Shown: piece by piece, positions 11,144 to 22,593 of the stretch
How the letters are laid out: each line of letters begins with the position of its first letter
Numbering within the stretch: position 1 is the stretch's first letter
Translations under genes and position numbers: made by a program
Source: Cystobasidiopsis lactophilus
Lineage: Eukaryota; Basidiomycota; Agaricostilbomycetes; Agaricostilbales; Chionosphaeraceae
Assembly (NCBI GenBank): GCA_001599975.1
Contig: BCIO01000003.1
Location: 3,032,677-3,096,676, forward strand
DNA: 64,000 bases
Reading direction: 5' to 3'
The notes under the pieces: model-generated
Database searches by the model: none
Told to the model about the DNA's origin: nothing
The model's input: the letters and a program-made list of their open reading frames with translations, nothing else

Positions 11144-12555
11144 TCATGAAGCTCGAAAGGGGGAGTTGTAGTACAAGCAAGAGGGGCGTGGGCCTTTCGT
11201 CAAAACGAGCGTAGTTTCTAAAGCGCCATTACACATCGACATAGCTGTGCGAATTTTGGCGTGAGCATGACCACTGGAGCGAGTATAGAGGACGAACATT
11301 AATAGCGGCTCGCCGACTTCCTGGATCTCCGGTATTGTGCATTTGAGATCGAAAGCCTGTGAGTAAGACCATGAGGCAGCGGCTCTGGTGAGCTGGTGAT
11401 GTGCCGACTCACCTTTGAGAGGACAATCTTGAAGATCTGTAAACCCGATCGCCTGGCTCAGTCTCGCGAACTCAGAGTGGCGTATTGTGCCTACCTTCTG
11501 CACGTTGATGGAGTGGGAAGTCGAGCAGTAGATGAGCGGCGCCTTCATGGCTTTGGAGAACCGTTTTGACTGTGAAGGAGTACAAACCCTCAGCTCGACA
11601 TCTTGAGCTAAGGGGATCTCGACGCCTCACCTGCTTCGTGATTTCCTCCTGCTCGTCGACCGGAAATGTGGAGAAGATGTCGAACTTGGTGCCAATCAGG
11701 AAAGGAATGGCCGTCTGCAGCTTCTCTGTGAGCAGATGAAAGGGGAAACGGGGCTGGGACGCACTTTGTTGAAGCCGCGAGCTTGCCGATACCACTCCTT
11801 AATCGAGTTGAGCGTTGATTTTCGGGTCAGGTCGAACATGAAGAGAATGGCGACAGCGTCGTTGCAGACCAGAGGGAGCATGTTGACCTGTGAGTCCACA
11901 TGCTTCTTGGGAACCGCGCCAACTCGGAAAGTGGTGAGCCAGCACTCACGAACTCTCGTTGCCCTCCAAGATCCCCTGGAGTGTCCCTACTTGAGGCGTG
12001 ACTTGAGACGGGCATGAGGATGACATACAGATGCTAAAAGTGATTTCTGTGCTCCGAATGGAGATCTGCTTGGGAGCCGCATCAGATCTGGTTGTCTTGT
12101 GTAGTGCGCAAAGCCCGCACCGTCTTCTCCATAAAGTTGACGCCTGTGCTCTTTCAAAGTGAGAACACAGTCAGACCTCATCGGTAGATCACAAACGCAC
12201 CGAGGGTCTCTGTCCAGATGGCGCTCGGATTAGCCCTGGTTCAGAGGGCAAAGGGGGGAGGCCGCCAACGCACGGATGTAGTCCTCGTCGAAGTGGTTCT
12301 CCACGTATTTGACCATCAAGCTCGTCTTGCCTATTTGACTGTCGCCAATCATCCCGACCTGCGCCCAGCCCAGCGTGAGCGGCCGCCAGGTGTGAGCAAG
12401 GACCCTCTGAAGCCGACTTGCCTTGATGACCACGCTGTTCGCTCGCTTCATCAGCCTTGCCGGTTGCACAAAGTAGCGTCCACGAACCTGTTGCGCTCAT
12501 CTGAAGGCCCCGCCGCGGCGCCGGCGCTTGAGGAAGTCGCCTCTGTGCTGCTCAT
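11144..12555 (-). CDS. SPG1: Spg1/Tem1-type small GTPase (septation/mitotic exit)
   Basis: Ras-superfamily GTPase at the top of the septation initiation/mitotic exit network, acting at the spindle pole body. The ATG at 12553-12555 reads [16 protein letters not shown]. Exons rebuild NSVVIK, then [20 protein letters not shown] (P-loop GDSQIGKT, the Spg1/Tem1 signature), [28 protein letters not shown] (G3 DLGG instead of DxAG, typical of the family), [30 protein letters not shown] (G4 TKFD) and a tail with [10 protein letters not shown]. The intron after VVIK (12359-12421) starts GC, not GT. The last exon runs about 30 codons past GEPLL to a stop near 11144, longer than yeast homologues. No C-terminal prenylation box is seen, as expected for the family. 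Confidence 0.92.
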
Positions 12556-13034
12556 CTGCGCATGCGGCCCCCTGTTTGCCGGCTGTTCCCCTTGCAAAGG
12601 CACCAAACACCAGCGAACTGCGCGCTACCGAGCTCTTGTCACCTCCGCACACGGGCGTCAGAAGTCGGCTGGGGTTTAAGCGCTGGTTGGACACGGTCAA
12701 AGGCCGCCTTTTTGGAGGCCAAAAGCTTCGGCGCGTTCACGTGCACTTCTGTCGAGATGCTGCTCGACTTGCGTTCAGACTATGGCAAAAGGCTTTCATT
12801 TGGGGACATTGCAGAGCGCGAAGATAGCCTCAAGCCGACAACAGCCCAACCACCCTCTCGGACGTTCATGCAGACCTTCACTGGAATCCGCCTCTTGACA
12901 TGGTGGCGTTGGAGGGCAAGCATGCGTCCAAAGCTTGAAAATTAACAGCTACGAAACGTCCTTTTCAGAACAATGTGATCTGTGGAGAGCAGAGACCGCA
13001 CCGAGACAGATCAATGTAGCCAGTTTCGCAAGCT
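12556..13034. other. intergenic, Spg1/Tem1 promoter
   Basis: Between the Spg1/Tem1 start and the 3' end of the first small membrane protein gene. An open frame on the plus strand at 12562-12945 overlaps the promoter but has no recognisable domain. I see no other gene. Confidence 0.45.
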
Positions 13035-13533
13035 CTAACTCAGGAATCCCTCCGCTATCAAGCTGATGGCGGTCAGCATGAGGCCAAGGGGCACGATCAC
13101 CACTTGAAGGACAGTCAACGGCAGGCGGTAGATGGACCGAGAGTTCCAAAGCCATGGCGAAATCTCGTGGCCAAAGACGGTGGCCGGCTCCAATTCCACA
13201 TAGAGTCCAAACCTGGTTGAGCCTTGTGAATAAGAGAGGATCGCTTGAAATAACCGTTGTAGTGGCTCACCACACCGACGTAACGCCAACGATCAGCCAC
13301 AGGGTGTAGCTTGTAAAAAGCGCATTCCACAGCAAGCCCTCGAGAACTTCTGGCTTCCATCCCTTCTTTTCCATCCGTTTGCTCCAAGGCGAGGAAACGG
13401 TACACCAATCGACGACAACTCGCGCCATAGTCAACGCGAGGACGGCGACCGGAATGACGGCGACGAGCAGGAGCAAGCTGGCGAGGTCGTAAGGAACCTG
13501 CGCAGCGGGCAGCGAAGCTGGGGTGGCAGACAT
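13035..13533 (-). CDS. small multi-span membrane protein, tandem paralogue A
   Basis: Unrecognised membrane protein of about 145 residues. ATG at 13531-13533 (MSATPASLPAAQVPYD). The first hydrophobic segment is LASLLLLVAVIPVAVLALTM; then comes a basic loop SPWSKRMEKKGWKPE, a second segment around LFTSYTLWLIVGVTSVW, a short soluble stretch, and a third near VLQVVIVPLGLMLTAISLI ending GFLS. One intron splits the codon for the last W of TSVW (phase 2, about 13269-13215) and joins to FGLYVELEPATVFG. Paralogue B at 14109-14632 shares the order of segments, the KGW loop, the YRLPL block and the same intron site. No function can be assigned. Confidence 0.7.
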
Positions 13534-14108
13534 TGTCGATTTCGGTTGTGGTCAGTACAGAGCAAGATGGAGGTGTTGGTCAGAAGTTGCAAAGACCCGC
13601 ACTTGCGAGTCTTCCAACGGTGATAGAGGAACGGCTCAACCGTCAAACCTTATAACCACCCGTGCCTTGGTAAAGCGTGTGATATCGGATGAATATAGTA
13701 TTGACGAAACGGTGCTTCGGCGAGCGACCTTGTCGCGAGACATCCAGCCCAAGGAAGAGCAGGCAGCCTCATCTAACAGCTCCAACGGCCAACGTCAGGC
13801 TCTCACGGTACTTGCGGCATCTCGATGATAGTTTTATCCCGGCAAACTCGAGACGAGAAATGCGAGCTGATTGAAGAACTCCACTGAGTGCTGGCAAGAT
13901 AGCAAAAAAGACCCATCATCGTCAGAATAGAAGTGCATAAGGTTTGTATCTGTTTTTGGTTTGGTGCTGCGCCTCGTGGCAACAAAGTAAACCCTCGAGA
14001 CCAATCAGCTGCGCGGTGATACCAATTCGTCAGCCCTGTTCGCTCCGGCAAGGCAAGCACGTACAGCCCAAGGAAAAAGCCAGGGGACTTTATCCTGAGC
14101 TGCTAGCC
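13534..14108. other. intergenic between tandem paralogues
   Basis: Separates paralogue A (start 13533) from the stop of paralogue B (14109). It should hold the promoter of A and the 3' end of B. Short open frames here have no domain signals. Confidence 0.45.
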
Positions 14109-14632
14109 TCAAACAGAGCTGTACGAGGGCAAAGGGATGGCAGTGTCATCGTCGGATCCGAGCAAGGCCGCCTTGTCAGGACGGGGAGCGCGGCCGGCAC
14201 CAATGAAGTATCCGAGGGAGACCAGGACCGCAATGGGAACAACAACTTCTTCAAGAGAAGCCAAAGGCAAGCGGTAGGGCGTTCGAGAGTCGGCGAGCCA
14301 CATGGGCAGCTCAATGCCCATCACTGAAAGCGGAGCGACTTTCACTTGGAGGCCAAAGCTGCCAACAACTCTCAAAATGGTTTGCGAAGGCAAATGTGAA
14401 GAGGCACATACATGAGGCTTGTGAAGCCGACACAAAGCCAGGCAACATAGCCCGTGCATAAAGTGCCTGCGCCGAAACTGCCAACATTGTCCATATCCCA
14501 CCCTTTGTCCCCCAATCGTTTCGCCCAAGATGAGTCTTCAACTGGTTCGGCGTATGTGACGAGTAGAAGAAAAGCCAAAAGAGCCATCGGAAGGATGAGC
14601 ACCAAGAGCACAACATCAGCCAAAGCCGCCAT
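14109..14632 (-). CDS. small multi-span membrane protein, tandem paralogue B
   Basis: Partner of the gene at 13035-13533. ATG at 14630-14632 reads MAALADVVLLVLILPMALLA. The shared parts are DSSWAKRLGDKGWD (against SPWSKRMEKKGWK in A), WLCVGFTSL (against WLIVGVTSV), FGLQVKVAP (against FGLYVELEP) and SRTPYRLPLASLEEVVVP (against SRSIYRLPLTVLQVVIVP). One intron lies at the same site and phase as in A (donor GTATGT, acceptor GCAG before C-TTT-GGC). B has an extra acidic C-terminal tail including LLGSDDDTAIPLP, absent from A, which may be a sorting or regulatory tail. Identity by eye is moderate, so the duplication is not recent. Function unknown. Confidence 0.7.
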
Positions 14633-15383
14633 GATTTCTGTCGAGCACCGTCAGCGTGAAAGTCTGGATATCCCGTCCTGGGCGCTTTACAAAGTGTTTG
14701 AGCAAGTGAAGCGACAGATAAATCGGGCGGAAGCAAATTGAGCGGTGAACAGGGCGAAAGGAACACCAGCTCCGAGAAGAGGGGCAAAAGGGTTCAATGG
14801 GCACTCCCGGGCACTGAGCGCTTGCGTCACTGAACGGTCAAACTCAATCCATGTCTAAACCGCGCATGAAAGACCTCGCAGCCATACACCCAAAGCAAAG
14901 CCGCCGCGATCGAAGCAAGCCAGATCAAGTCCACGCATGGACGGGCAATGGCTTGTCTGCAAGCTTTGTGGGGCATGGGGTCTACATGGGCACAAATTTA
15001 AAGGTTTAGTCGACTGAGGGGAAGGCTCGCGAGCCATGGACGACGACGCGAAAGCAAAGGTGCAGCGTGGGCTGTGGCGGGCGGAATTTTGCGACTGATT
15101 GGTAGTGGTGGCATCGGCTCTCATTTCAGCCGCAGAAGGGCTACAATGATCTGGAATCTGCTACACGGCCGGCCGGGTCGATTCTCTGATAGGAGCTTGG
15201 CCCTTCGCCATCGTTGTCCGCCACTACAATTTCACGGAAGACAGATCCTGTTCTAATGTTCTAGCGAGCGTCCAATCGAGTTCACCGAGTGGATAGTGAT
15301 AGCATCTATAATTGACGTGAGGGAAGCCGATGAATCGAAGCTGGCAAGACTCTCTTGAATCAAAGACCACGCCATGACGCTCG
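14633..15383. other. intergenic, promoter of paralogue B
   Basis: Between the start of paralogue B and the stop of the GPI-anchored protein gene. No gene is supported. Frames on both strands are short and have no recognisable motifs. Confidence 0.45.
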
Positions 15384-16435
15384 TCACCAAACGAGATGCA
15401 GCAGCAAGAAGACAGCCAGAGAGTGCAGCGGATACATAGGCTGAACCTTGAACCTTGATGAAGCGCTCGATGAAGCTCCTGGCAGGTTGACGGCGCCCAT
15501 CTGGACCCCTGGGGCGGATGAGGGCTGGTTGAGGGTAATCGTGAGCAGCGTAACGACGCCATCGCTGCACAACTCCATACTTGAGATCTCGCTATCAACC
15601 AAAAGCGAAGGGAAAAGCCAACGAACGTGGCTATTCCATGATTGATGTTCGCTGACCCAGGTGGCAGCAAGCCGGTCAAGTTCTGGGCTGTGACGGAGTA
15701 AGAGGCATCGTGGATCGGAGTCTGAATCCAGCTGCCATTGCCTCCGCCTATCGCTGCTTGGATGAGATACTCGCGACCCTGGTTGTAGCCGTCCGGCGAG
15801 ATGGCATGGTGCTGGGCGATGGGCAATTCCAGGGAGGCGGCCAGGAACAGGGCGCCGGTCGTGGACTGGTTAAAGCCTCGGACATGAAAGCCTCCATTGA
15901 ACGTTTCCAGGCAGGACCCGTAAAGGTGGTTGCCCCAGTCTTGCCGCCAGGTAAACAGTTCCGGCTGGTTCCCGTTGCCGTCGAGGTTGGCTTGCTGGAT
16001 GCCGGCGCCCATCATACCTCCAGATTGGCCTAGGCAAGGCTGTGAGACGTTCTGCGCCGCGGAGAGAGAGGTAGAAAAGCGATTGAGAAGGCGTTCGTTG
16101 CGCAGTCCGTTCCGAGGACGAAGGTCCGGGCTTACCAGACTGTTCAAGTAAAGGCCAAAGCCTTCGACGGTCAAGACTTCAGGCGAGCTTTTAGCGCTGA
16201 CGATGATCTGCATCGGCTCGCCGAGCGGGTCCTGGGTCGCGTTCTGCCAGGAGGTGAGCATGCCTAGCCCGAGCGAATTCGGATCTATGAAGTCGACACT
16301 ATGCCACGTTGGGGGCAGAGGTACTGCCGGCTGAGGTTCTTGAGGGGAAGGCAGAGCATGGGCCGGCAGCAATAGAAAGAAAGAAACTCTCCAGAGAGCG
16401 AAAAGGAAGGACAGAATTGATGCGGAGCCAGGCAT
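15384..16435 (-). CDS. secreted, probably GPI-anchored protein of unknown function
   Basis: Surface protein of a fungal family I recognise only as uncharacterised. ATG at 16433-16435; the signal peptide covers MPGSASILSFLFALWRVSFF and the next few residues. The body has several N-glycosylation sequons and the blocks CLETFNGGFHVRGF and HHAISPDGYNQGREYLIQA, then LTGLLPPGSANINHGIAT. An intron of about 90 nt (GTAAGC...GCAG) falls after LYLNS. A second one, donor GTTCGT at 15626, joins GIAT to EISSMELCSDGVV in phase. The C-terminus is Ser/Ala-rich (GASSSASSRF) followed by a hydrophobic end PLHSLAVFLLLHLVW and stop at 15384, which is the layout of a GPI attachment signal. No catalytic motif is seen. 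Confidence 0.75.
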
Positions 16436-16833
16436 CGGAAAAGGAAAAGGGGAAGCAGAACCAGCTGCGACCCGTAAGAGAAACCAGAAAGCTTCAAGAG
16501 CTGAAGAGAGAAACGAGAGGGCAAGGAATCAAGAGCGGGCGAGAAATGGGCGAAGGCAACTTGAAGGCCCGGCCAGTGGCAAATGGGTGGCGGTGCCATT
16601 CTCTGGCTTGACTTGGCGTCCGGCCATGGCTAGGGCTCAAGATATAGACATCATGGAACGAAGACAAGGCCTTTAAGAGGCCAGCAATTTCTCCCAGCAC
16701 TCGGGAGGCAGGCAAAGGTCAAGTCGTGCCGCGAGCGCGCTGCAAGAGCTCGCTGGCCTTCTTTGTGTGGCAAACGACGACTTGGTCCCCTACAAAACGC
16801 CTTCCGCACTTCAAGAAGAGGGTTGCCGTCAAG
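16436..16833. promoter_or_regulatory. divergent intergenic region, GPI protein and SNF2 helicase
   Basis: About 400 bases between divergent starts. The frame upstream of the helicase ATG is open back to about 16726, so a longer N-terminus is possible. No clear regulatory motif is seen. Confidence 0.5.
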
Positions 16834-19800
16834 ATGCCCAAGCGCGGATTCGTGTCCGACTCGAGCGACGATGAGATCCAAGCGATGCCCGCGACCAGCT
16901 CCAAGGCCAACGTCAAGAAGAAGTCCAAGGCGAAGCGCATGTCGTCGTCCACTGCTTCTGACGACGATGTGATCCTTGTCGATGGTCCTGCTACGAGCAA
17001 GGTGAGCCCCTCTGCGTGGGCGGCATCGGAATCCTGCAGGCTGACAGCGGCTGCACTGCGTCAAAAACAACAGAGCAGCACCGGCCGCATCAAGGACACC
17101 AAGCCCAGGCCGTCCCTCGCCACCAACAAGAAGCGGGACCTTCCATTTGACCGCCCTCAGCCCGTGGCCTCGACCTCCAAGGCGCCGGCCGCCATCGAGC
17201 ACCTCGGCGAGTTCGTGTCCACCTGCAAGGGCTTGCGCTGCTTCCTGCCCGGCTGCTCGGAGAAGAACCCCATCCTGATCGCCGAGCAGCTGGGCAAGCG
17301 CTTCATTACGCCCGGCATGCCGCTCAACGTCCGCTGCGAGGACCCGGACTATGGCGGCCAAAACAACATCGGCGTCCACACCCTGCCACCAAGCGGCCTG
17401 CGCATCGGCTCCATCGACCGCGCCGCCGCCAATGTGCTCTGGCCCCTCATGCAGAAGGGCATCATCACCGTCAGCGTGCGCTGCGGCGACTGTGAGCTCT
17501 CAAATCGGATGTTTTGCTGTTGACCGCACGCGCTCATTGCCGAGGTAAACAAACGCGTCTTTCACAGTGGGCCCGGATGTCACCTGCGCTGGCAAGCAGC
17601 AATTCCCTCTCGTCGTCTCCATCGTGGGCGACGCGGCTTTGAAGGCCCAATTCCTCGAGGAGCTGGACAAGAAGCCCACGCTCCCGGCTCCTGTCTTCCC
17701 AGCGACCCTCCCAAGCATCGTGCCTGACATCAAGGTTGGTATGCCGTCCAGCCCTGATGGCGACACCAAGCCCGTCGTCCCAACGCTCGCTCTCCCGGAC
17801 GTTAAGCCGGCCGTCTCGCGCTCGGCCACTCCCACCTCCCGCCCTACCACGCCCTCCGTCGACGTCAAGCCCCACCTGAACCACCCCAACCCTTTCGGTA
17901 TGCCCCAAGACCCGCTCGCTATGCAGCACAACCTGGACAAGAGCCAGCGCCTTATGTCCAAGAGCGAGGACATCTTCGCCAGCTTCTTCGAGGGCGAGAA
18001 GAACGTGCTCCTCCTGCCCGAGTGCCCCCAGCCCAAACTCAAGACCGAAATGCTCAGGCACCAGCGCCAGGGCTTGCGCTGGATGATCGAAAGAGAGCAC
18101 CCGCATCCTCGTGCGTTCGCCTTTCGTTTTCGACCTCTTTGGAAAAGTGGCTGTATTGACTTCTCGACTACGCACAGCCAACGAGGGAGAAGAGCCGATC
18201 CAGCTGTGGACCAAGATCCAGGAAGACGACGACGAGCAGTATCACAACCTGGTCACCCACGAAAACCAGACGAAGCCACCGAGCTTCAAGCGCGGCGGCA
18301 TCTTGGCTGACGACATGGTGCGCTGCCTTCTCCCTACCCTTGCCTGTGTCAGGCTGAAAGTTCCAGCGAACAGGGGCTGGGCAAGACGCTGACCACCTTG
18401 GCGCTGATTCGATCGGACCCGACTGGCAAAGGCATCGCCGCTGTGCCCGATCAAGAGGTCAACGACCAGTTCTGCAACGCCACTCTGATTGGTGCGTCAT
18501 TCATTCGTCGTAACTGCCTTCAGAACTTTGGATTAATCTGAAACCGACTCTAGTCTGCCCCTTGTCTGTCATCGCCAATTGGAGGGAGCAGATTCGCACG
18601 CACGTGTGAGTGCCTTTGTTCTTATATGAGCTTTATTAGTTGCTCAAGCAGGTCTTTGCAGTGGCGGTGGCAGCGTCTGTGAATGTAGGCAAAACTTTGC
18701 ATTCAACGCAGCGTTTGCGCTGACCGTCTTGAACCTCCTCTGCAGATCACGTCTACCACGGCAAATCTGGAACGAGCCTTCCTGTCAAGGCTCTGAAAGG
18801 CTGCGATATGTGAGTTTTAGCTGCTTGACTTTGGAGCACGGCCAGCGTCTTTAACAGCCAAATCTTCCCAGTGTGATCACTACGTATCAGACTGTGGCCG
18901 GGTGAGCTGAAGATGCTTCTGAGTTCGTAACGTGGCGCTGAACACGGGGCCGACACAGCGAGTACATTGTCAATGCGGACGGCGAGCTGGTCGACAAGCG
19001 CGTTCGAGGCAACAAGGCCGGCAAGGACGTCAAGAACGGCAAGCTGTTCCGAGTGCCTTGGCGCCGCATCGTTTTGGACGAGGCGCACACGATCCGCAAC
19101 CCTCTCAGTGCGTGGATCTTGCTTCTTGCGCCGGTGTCTCCAAAATTGATTGACATGCCTACAGCCAAAGGCGCCCAGGCCTGCTACAGACTCAAAGGAG
19201 AGCGCCGCTGGGCCTTGACTGGCACTGTGAGTTTGTGTTCACACAATGTTGGAGGTCATCGCTCATGACGGAATGCAGCCTTTGATCAACAAGGCCAAGG
19301 ATTTGGGCTCTTTGGTCCGCGTTAGTGACAAATTATGGTTGGAGCGATCCTTGATTCTCACTTGCACTCGATGCGCTTTACAGTTCACCAAGCTTTGCCG
19401 ACCTCTGAACGAGTCCACCGAGTGGAGCTACTACGTCGACAGCCGCCTGAAGAAAAACCCAACCAACAAGGCAGTCTCCAGAACTCTGCAGGCCGTTGTC
19501 AGCAGCACCACTTTGCGCCGGACCAAGGAGATGAAGCAGGAAGATGGCAAGCCAATCATCGAGCTCCCTCCAATCCATCACCACACGTACACCATTCAAC
19601 TGGACAAGCAGTCGCGTGAGCTGTACGACAAAGCTGAAAAGGCTGTCCAGCAGAGGGTGCAGATTATGATCGACGACAACGAAGTGAACAAGAACTTCAC
19701 CAACGTCCTGCTCTTGTGAGCCTTTTTCTGTGTCACTTTTCTTTAGCGCCAGCTGAGCTCAATCTTTCTTGTTGTCAGCATGCTTCGCCTGCGCCAGCTC

Positions 19801-20990
19801 TCGTGTGCTTCTGCGCTCTGCCCGGAAGCCTGGATTGACGCCCTCTTCAACTCGCAGGAGGTGTTGGGCGGAGCCGGCGATGCTGAAAGTCAAGTCGTCG
19901 AGCTGACCAAGGAGAAGATCGCCGACTTGCAGAACCTCATGCGCGAGGGCTTGTCCGACGAATGCCCCATCTGCATGAGCGTGCGTTGGCTGTCTTAGAT
20001 CTGCGTCCTGGGCGCCCCTTCTGACCTAAAGCGGTCGGCAGAATTATGTGGACCCCCGCATCACCGCTTGCAGCCACATCTTCTGCGCCAGCTGCATCGA
20101 GGAGGTCATCACGGACTTTACCACCAGTCCGTTTTCTCGTTTCTCGTCGGCCCTGACAGGCCAAGGCTGACCTGCTGGACAGAAAACATTGGCACCAAAG
20201 CCGCTCCGTGCCCCATGTGCCGTGCGGACATCACCATGAAGCACTTGGTAGCGCCCGCCGAGGACAAGGACGTCGATGAGCAGGAGGACGACAAGAACGA
20301 CGGCATGCTCAGCACCATCGCGCAAAAAGCCCAAGAACTCGTTCGTCTGCTTAAGATCATCGGCAACCAAAAATCGATCGTCTTCTCGCAATGGACCAAG
20401 CACCTGCGCTACATCGGCGACATCCTGCACGACGAAGGCATCCGCTACCTGCAGTTCGACGGCTCTATGAGTCTGCAGGAGCGTGATGAGATTATCCGAC
20501 AATTCAAAATGGATAGCAGCCCGCGCGTCCTGCTGATCAGCTTGGGCTGCGGCGCGTTGGGTCTCAACTTGACCTGCGCCAACAACGTCTTTTTGATGGA
20601 CCCCTGGTGGCAAGGCCAGATCGAGAACCAGGCCGTGGATCGCGCCTATCGCATTGGCCAGACGCTGCCGGTCAACGTCTACCAGGTGCGTCCTCTGGAG
20701 CTTTGGTCGAGCGCCCGGTCCGTACTGACGCTCTCGCCCATCTACGCAGATCATTGCTGAAAACACCAGTATGTTTCCGACGCTTTGGTTTTCCAAGTCA
20801 CGCAAGCTGAAAGTGGTGCGGTGCTGCAGTCGAGCAGCGGGTGCTGGAGATGCAGGCCCAAAAGCAAGAAATGATCAACGCCGCTTTCTCTGGCACGCGC
20901 GACGCCATCAGCAATCGCAAGAAGAATCAATCTGCGTTCGACGATATCTTGGCTGCGCTCGGTATGGGCAATCAGCAGCGGAACGCCTAG
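16834..20990 (+). CDS. RAD5-like: Rad5/HLTF-type SNF2 helicase with RING finger
   Basis: SNF2-family DNA translocase and probable ubiquitin ligase of postreplication repair. The start chosen is MPKRGFVSDSSDDE at 16834, after which comes a charged, Ser-rich N-terminus. A HIRAN-like region spans roughly 17200-17690: RCEDPDYGGQNNIGV, GLRIGSIDRAAANVLW and QFPLVVSIVGDAALK, with the usual N-terminal HIRAN block not obvious. Next come motif Ia TEMLRHQRQGLRWM, Walker A GLGKT (split by an intron after ADDM), and the DEAH box VLDEAHTIRN. The RING finger CPICMSNYVDPRITACSHIF with CASC and CPMC is inserted between the helicase lobes. The second lobe includes IVFSQWTKHL and NQAVDRAYRIGQT. It ends GNQQRNA at 20990. 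About a dozen introns. RING between lobes places it with Rad5/Rad16/HLTF; the HIRAN-like part favours Rad5. Confidence 0.88.
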
Positions 20991-21093
20991 TATTTGGTCG
21001 TACTCTCAATTGCCTCGCCACACCAAAGTTGTTTAATAGACAGGCTCGGACCTGATGTATCTAGAAAGAATTACAGGGAACCTCGAAGGTTCA

Positions 21094-22160
21094 CTAATGC
21101 AGACTCAGCAACCCCACTTTGTCCGGTATCGCCACCGTGCGACCGCGACCCGTGCTCGCCCTTTGCGCCTCTGAGCGCTCCAGATGGTAAATGGTGTCGA
21201 CCTGTTGATCTTTGAGGTATCGAATGGCGTCTTCGTAATGCAAGGCGACAGCGTGCGGCCCGTGAGAATCATCTGAGAGGCACAGCTTGGCCCCAACCTC
21301 CGTGATATACTGCGGCATACGCCGCATTAGCACAATCGCATCAATAGACGTAAAACGACTTACACTTAGCACGTCAGGGCCCGGATAAGCCGTCGACCAC
21401 CCCTTGCGAAACGCGGCCGCGTTGACTTCGATCAAGCCGCCGTACGCGGCGATAAAGTCGACGTTGCGCTTGACTTTGGACCAAGTAGCCGCGTTGCTTT
21501 TCAAAGACATGTCGGGGAAGTAGAGCCGGCAGAGGTCGAAGTGGCCGACGACTTCAGGATGGACGGCTTGGAGGAGCTCGAATTGGGAATCGAGGTAGGC
21601 GTCAAAGAGGGCATAGAAATCGCCATCGTACGACTCCAGTGCCTTCATGAAGGTCTCCTTGTCAAAGTCGATCGGGACTCCGTTGCAGTGGTGGACGCTG
21701 CCGACGACGTAGTCCAGGTTGGCTTGATGCTCTTCCAGAACCGATTGCAGCTCTTCTATGCTCTTGGAGTGGGTGTATTCGGTCTCGATCCCCACCAGGA
21801 CGTGTATCTGGGATGAATAAAGCGCCCGCAGACGGATTGCTTCCTGCACATAGTCGGCAAAAGTTTTCGAGAGCTCTTCAAAGCGCAAGCCCTCCTGCGC
21901 GCATGCTGTCAGCTTGGTGGTCGGGCGCCGCTGCTTCAAGTACTTGCCTCTTCAGGGTATAAATCTTGCTGCCGAAAGCGGGGCATGTGCTCGCTCAGTC
22001 CAAAGACTTTGAAGCCTTTCTGCAGAGCGGTCTCGACCACCTCCTGTAGCTGGCCCTTCGCATGGCGGCAAAATTGCCCACTGAATTTGACTCTCTTAGT
22101 GTGCTGCTTAAGGTCAGGCGAAATATGGAGGTACCTGTGCGAGTGATGCGACGCGAGCAT
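21094..22160 (-). CDS. HIS2: histidinol-phosphatase (PHP family)
   Basis: Removes phosphate from L-histidinol phosphate in histidine biosynthesis, in the cytosol. The ATG at 22158-22160 reads MLASHHSHS after the first intron (donor GTACCT, acceptor CAG), continuing GQFCRHAKGQLQEVVETA, so the HxH metal ligands of the PHP fold are split over an exon junction. Then GLSEHMPR, VGIETEY, YVVGSVHHCNGVPIDFD, GHFDLCRLYFPD, GGLIEVNAAAFRKGW and LCLSDDSHGPHAVA follow, which are the metal-binding blocks of fungal His2. A second intron follows YPEE, and a third (GTAAGT...GCAG near 21365-21308) is spliced between PDVLS and YITEVGAK. The gene ends at TAG 21094-21096, about 100 bases from the converging helicase gene. 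Confidence 0.92.
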
Positions 22161-22593
22161 GCCCGTCGCTTTGGATCAAGGTGCGTTGAGCTCATCTCGG
22201 TCGGTTGCCTTAGCTGCCACTAGCGATACTAGCGAGTTCAGGTATCCCGCAGGACTCGTTTTGCTTCAACCGCACAAGGAATTTCAACAGTCAATTTGCT
22301 ATTGTGATGATTGGCGACTGGCTTGTCCGCTCCCCAGGCCCCCGGATCGGACGCGAAACACCTGCGGTTGAGCAGCTTCAAGCCGCGCAGGAGCAATCTA
22401 AGCCGGCAGGAATCAGACGCGCACGCAACTCGGGCAGACGGAAACTTACATGATAGTGGTGCAAGCACGCCACCAAGCCGCAAGAGAGAGCGCCCGAAAT
22501 GACATTGCTACTCGACCTGATGCTCACGGTTCCTGCCCTGATGAGCTATCTACAGAAGCTGGAGCAACCTAGAATGAAAGGAATCAGCTAGAT
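22161..22593. other. intergenic, HIS2 promoter
   Basis: Between the HIS2 start and the stop of the nucleotidyltransferase-like gene. No convincing gene. The plus-strand frame at 22311-22502 shows no features. Confidence 0.45.

Noticed and set aside
12562-12945. Plus-strand open frame of 127 codons upstream of Spg1/Tem1
   Set aside because: Overlaps the promoter and first exon of the Spg1/Tem1 gene on the other strand; no motif, and low protein-like character.
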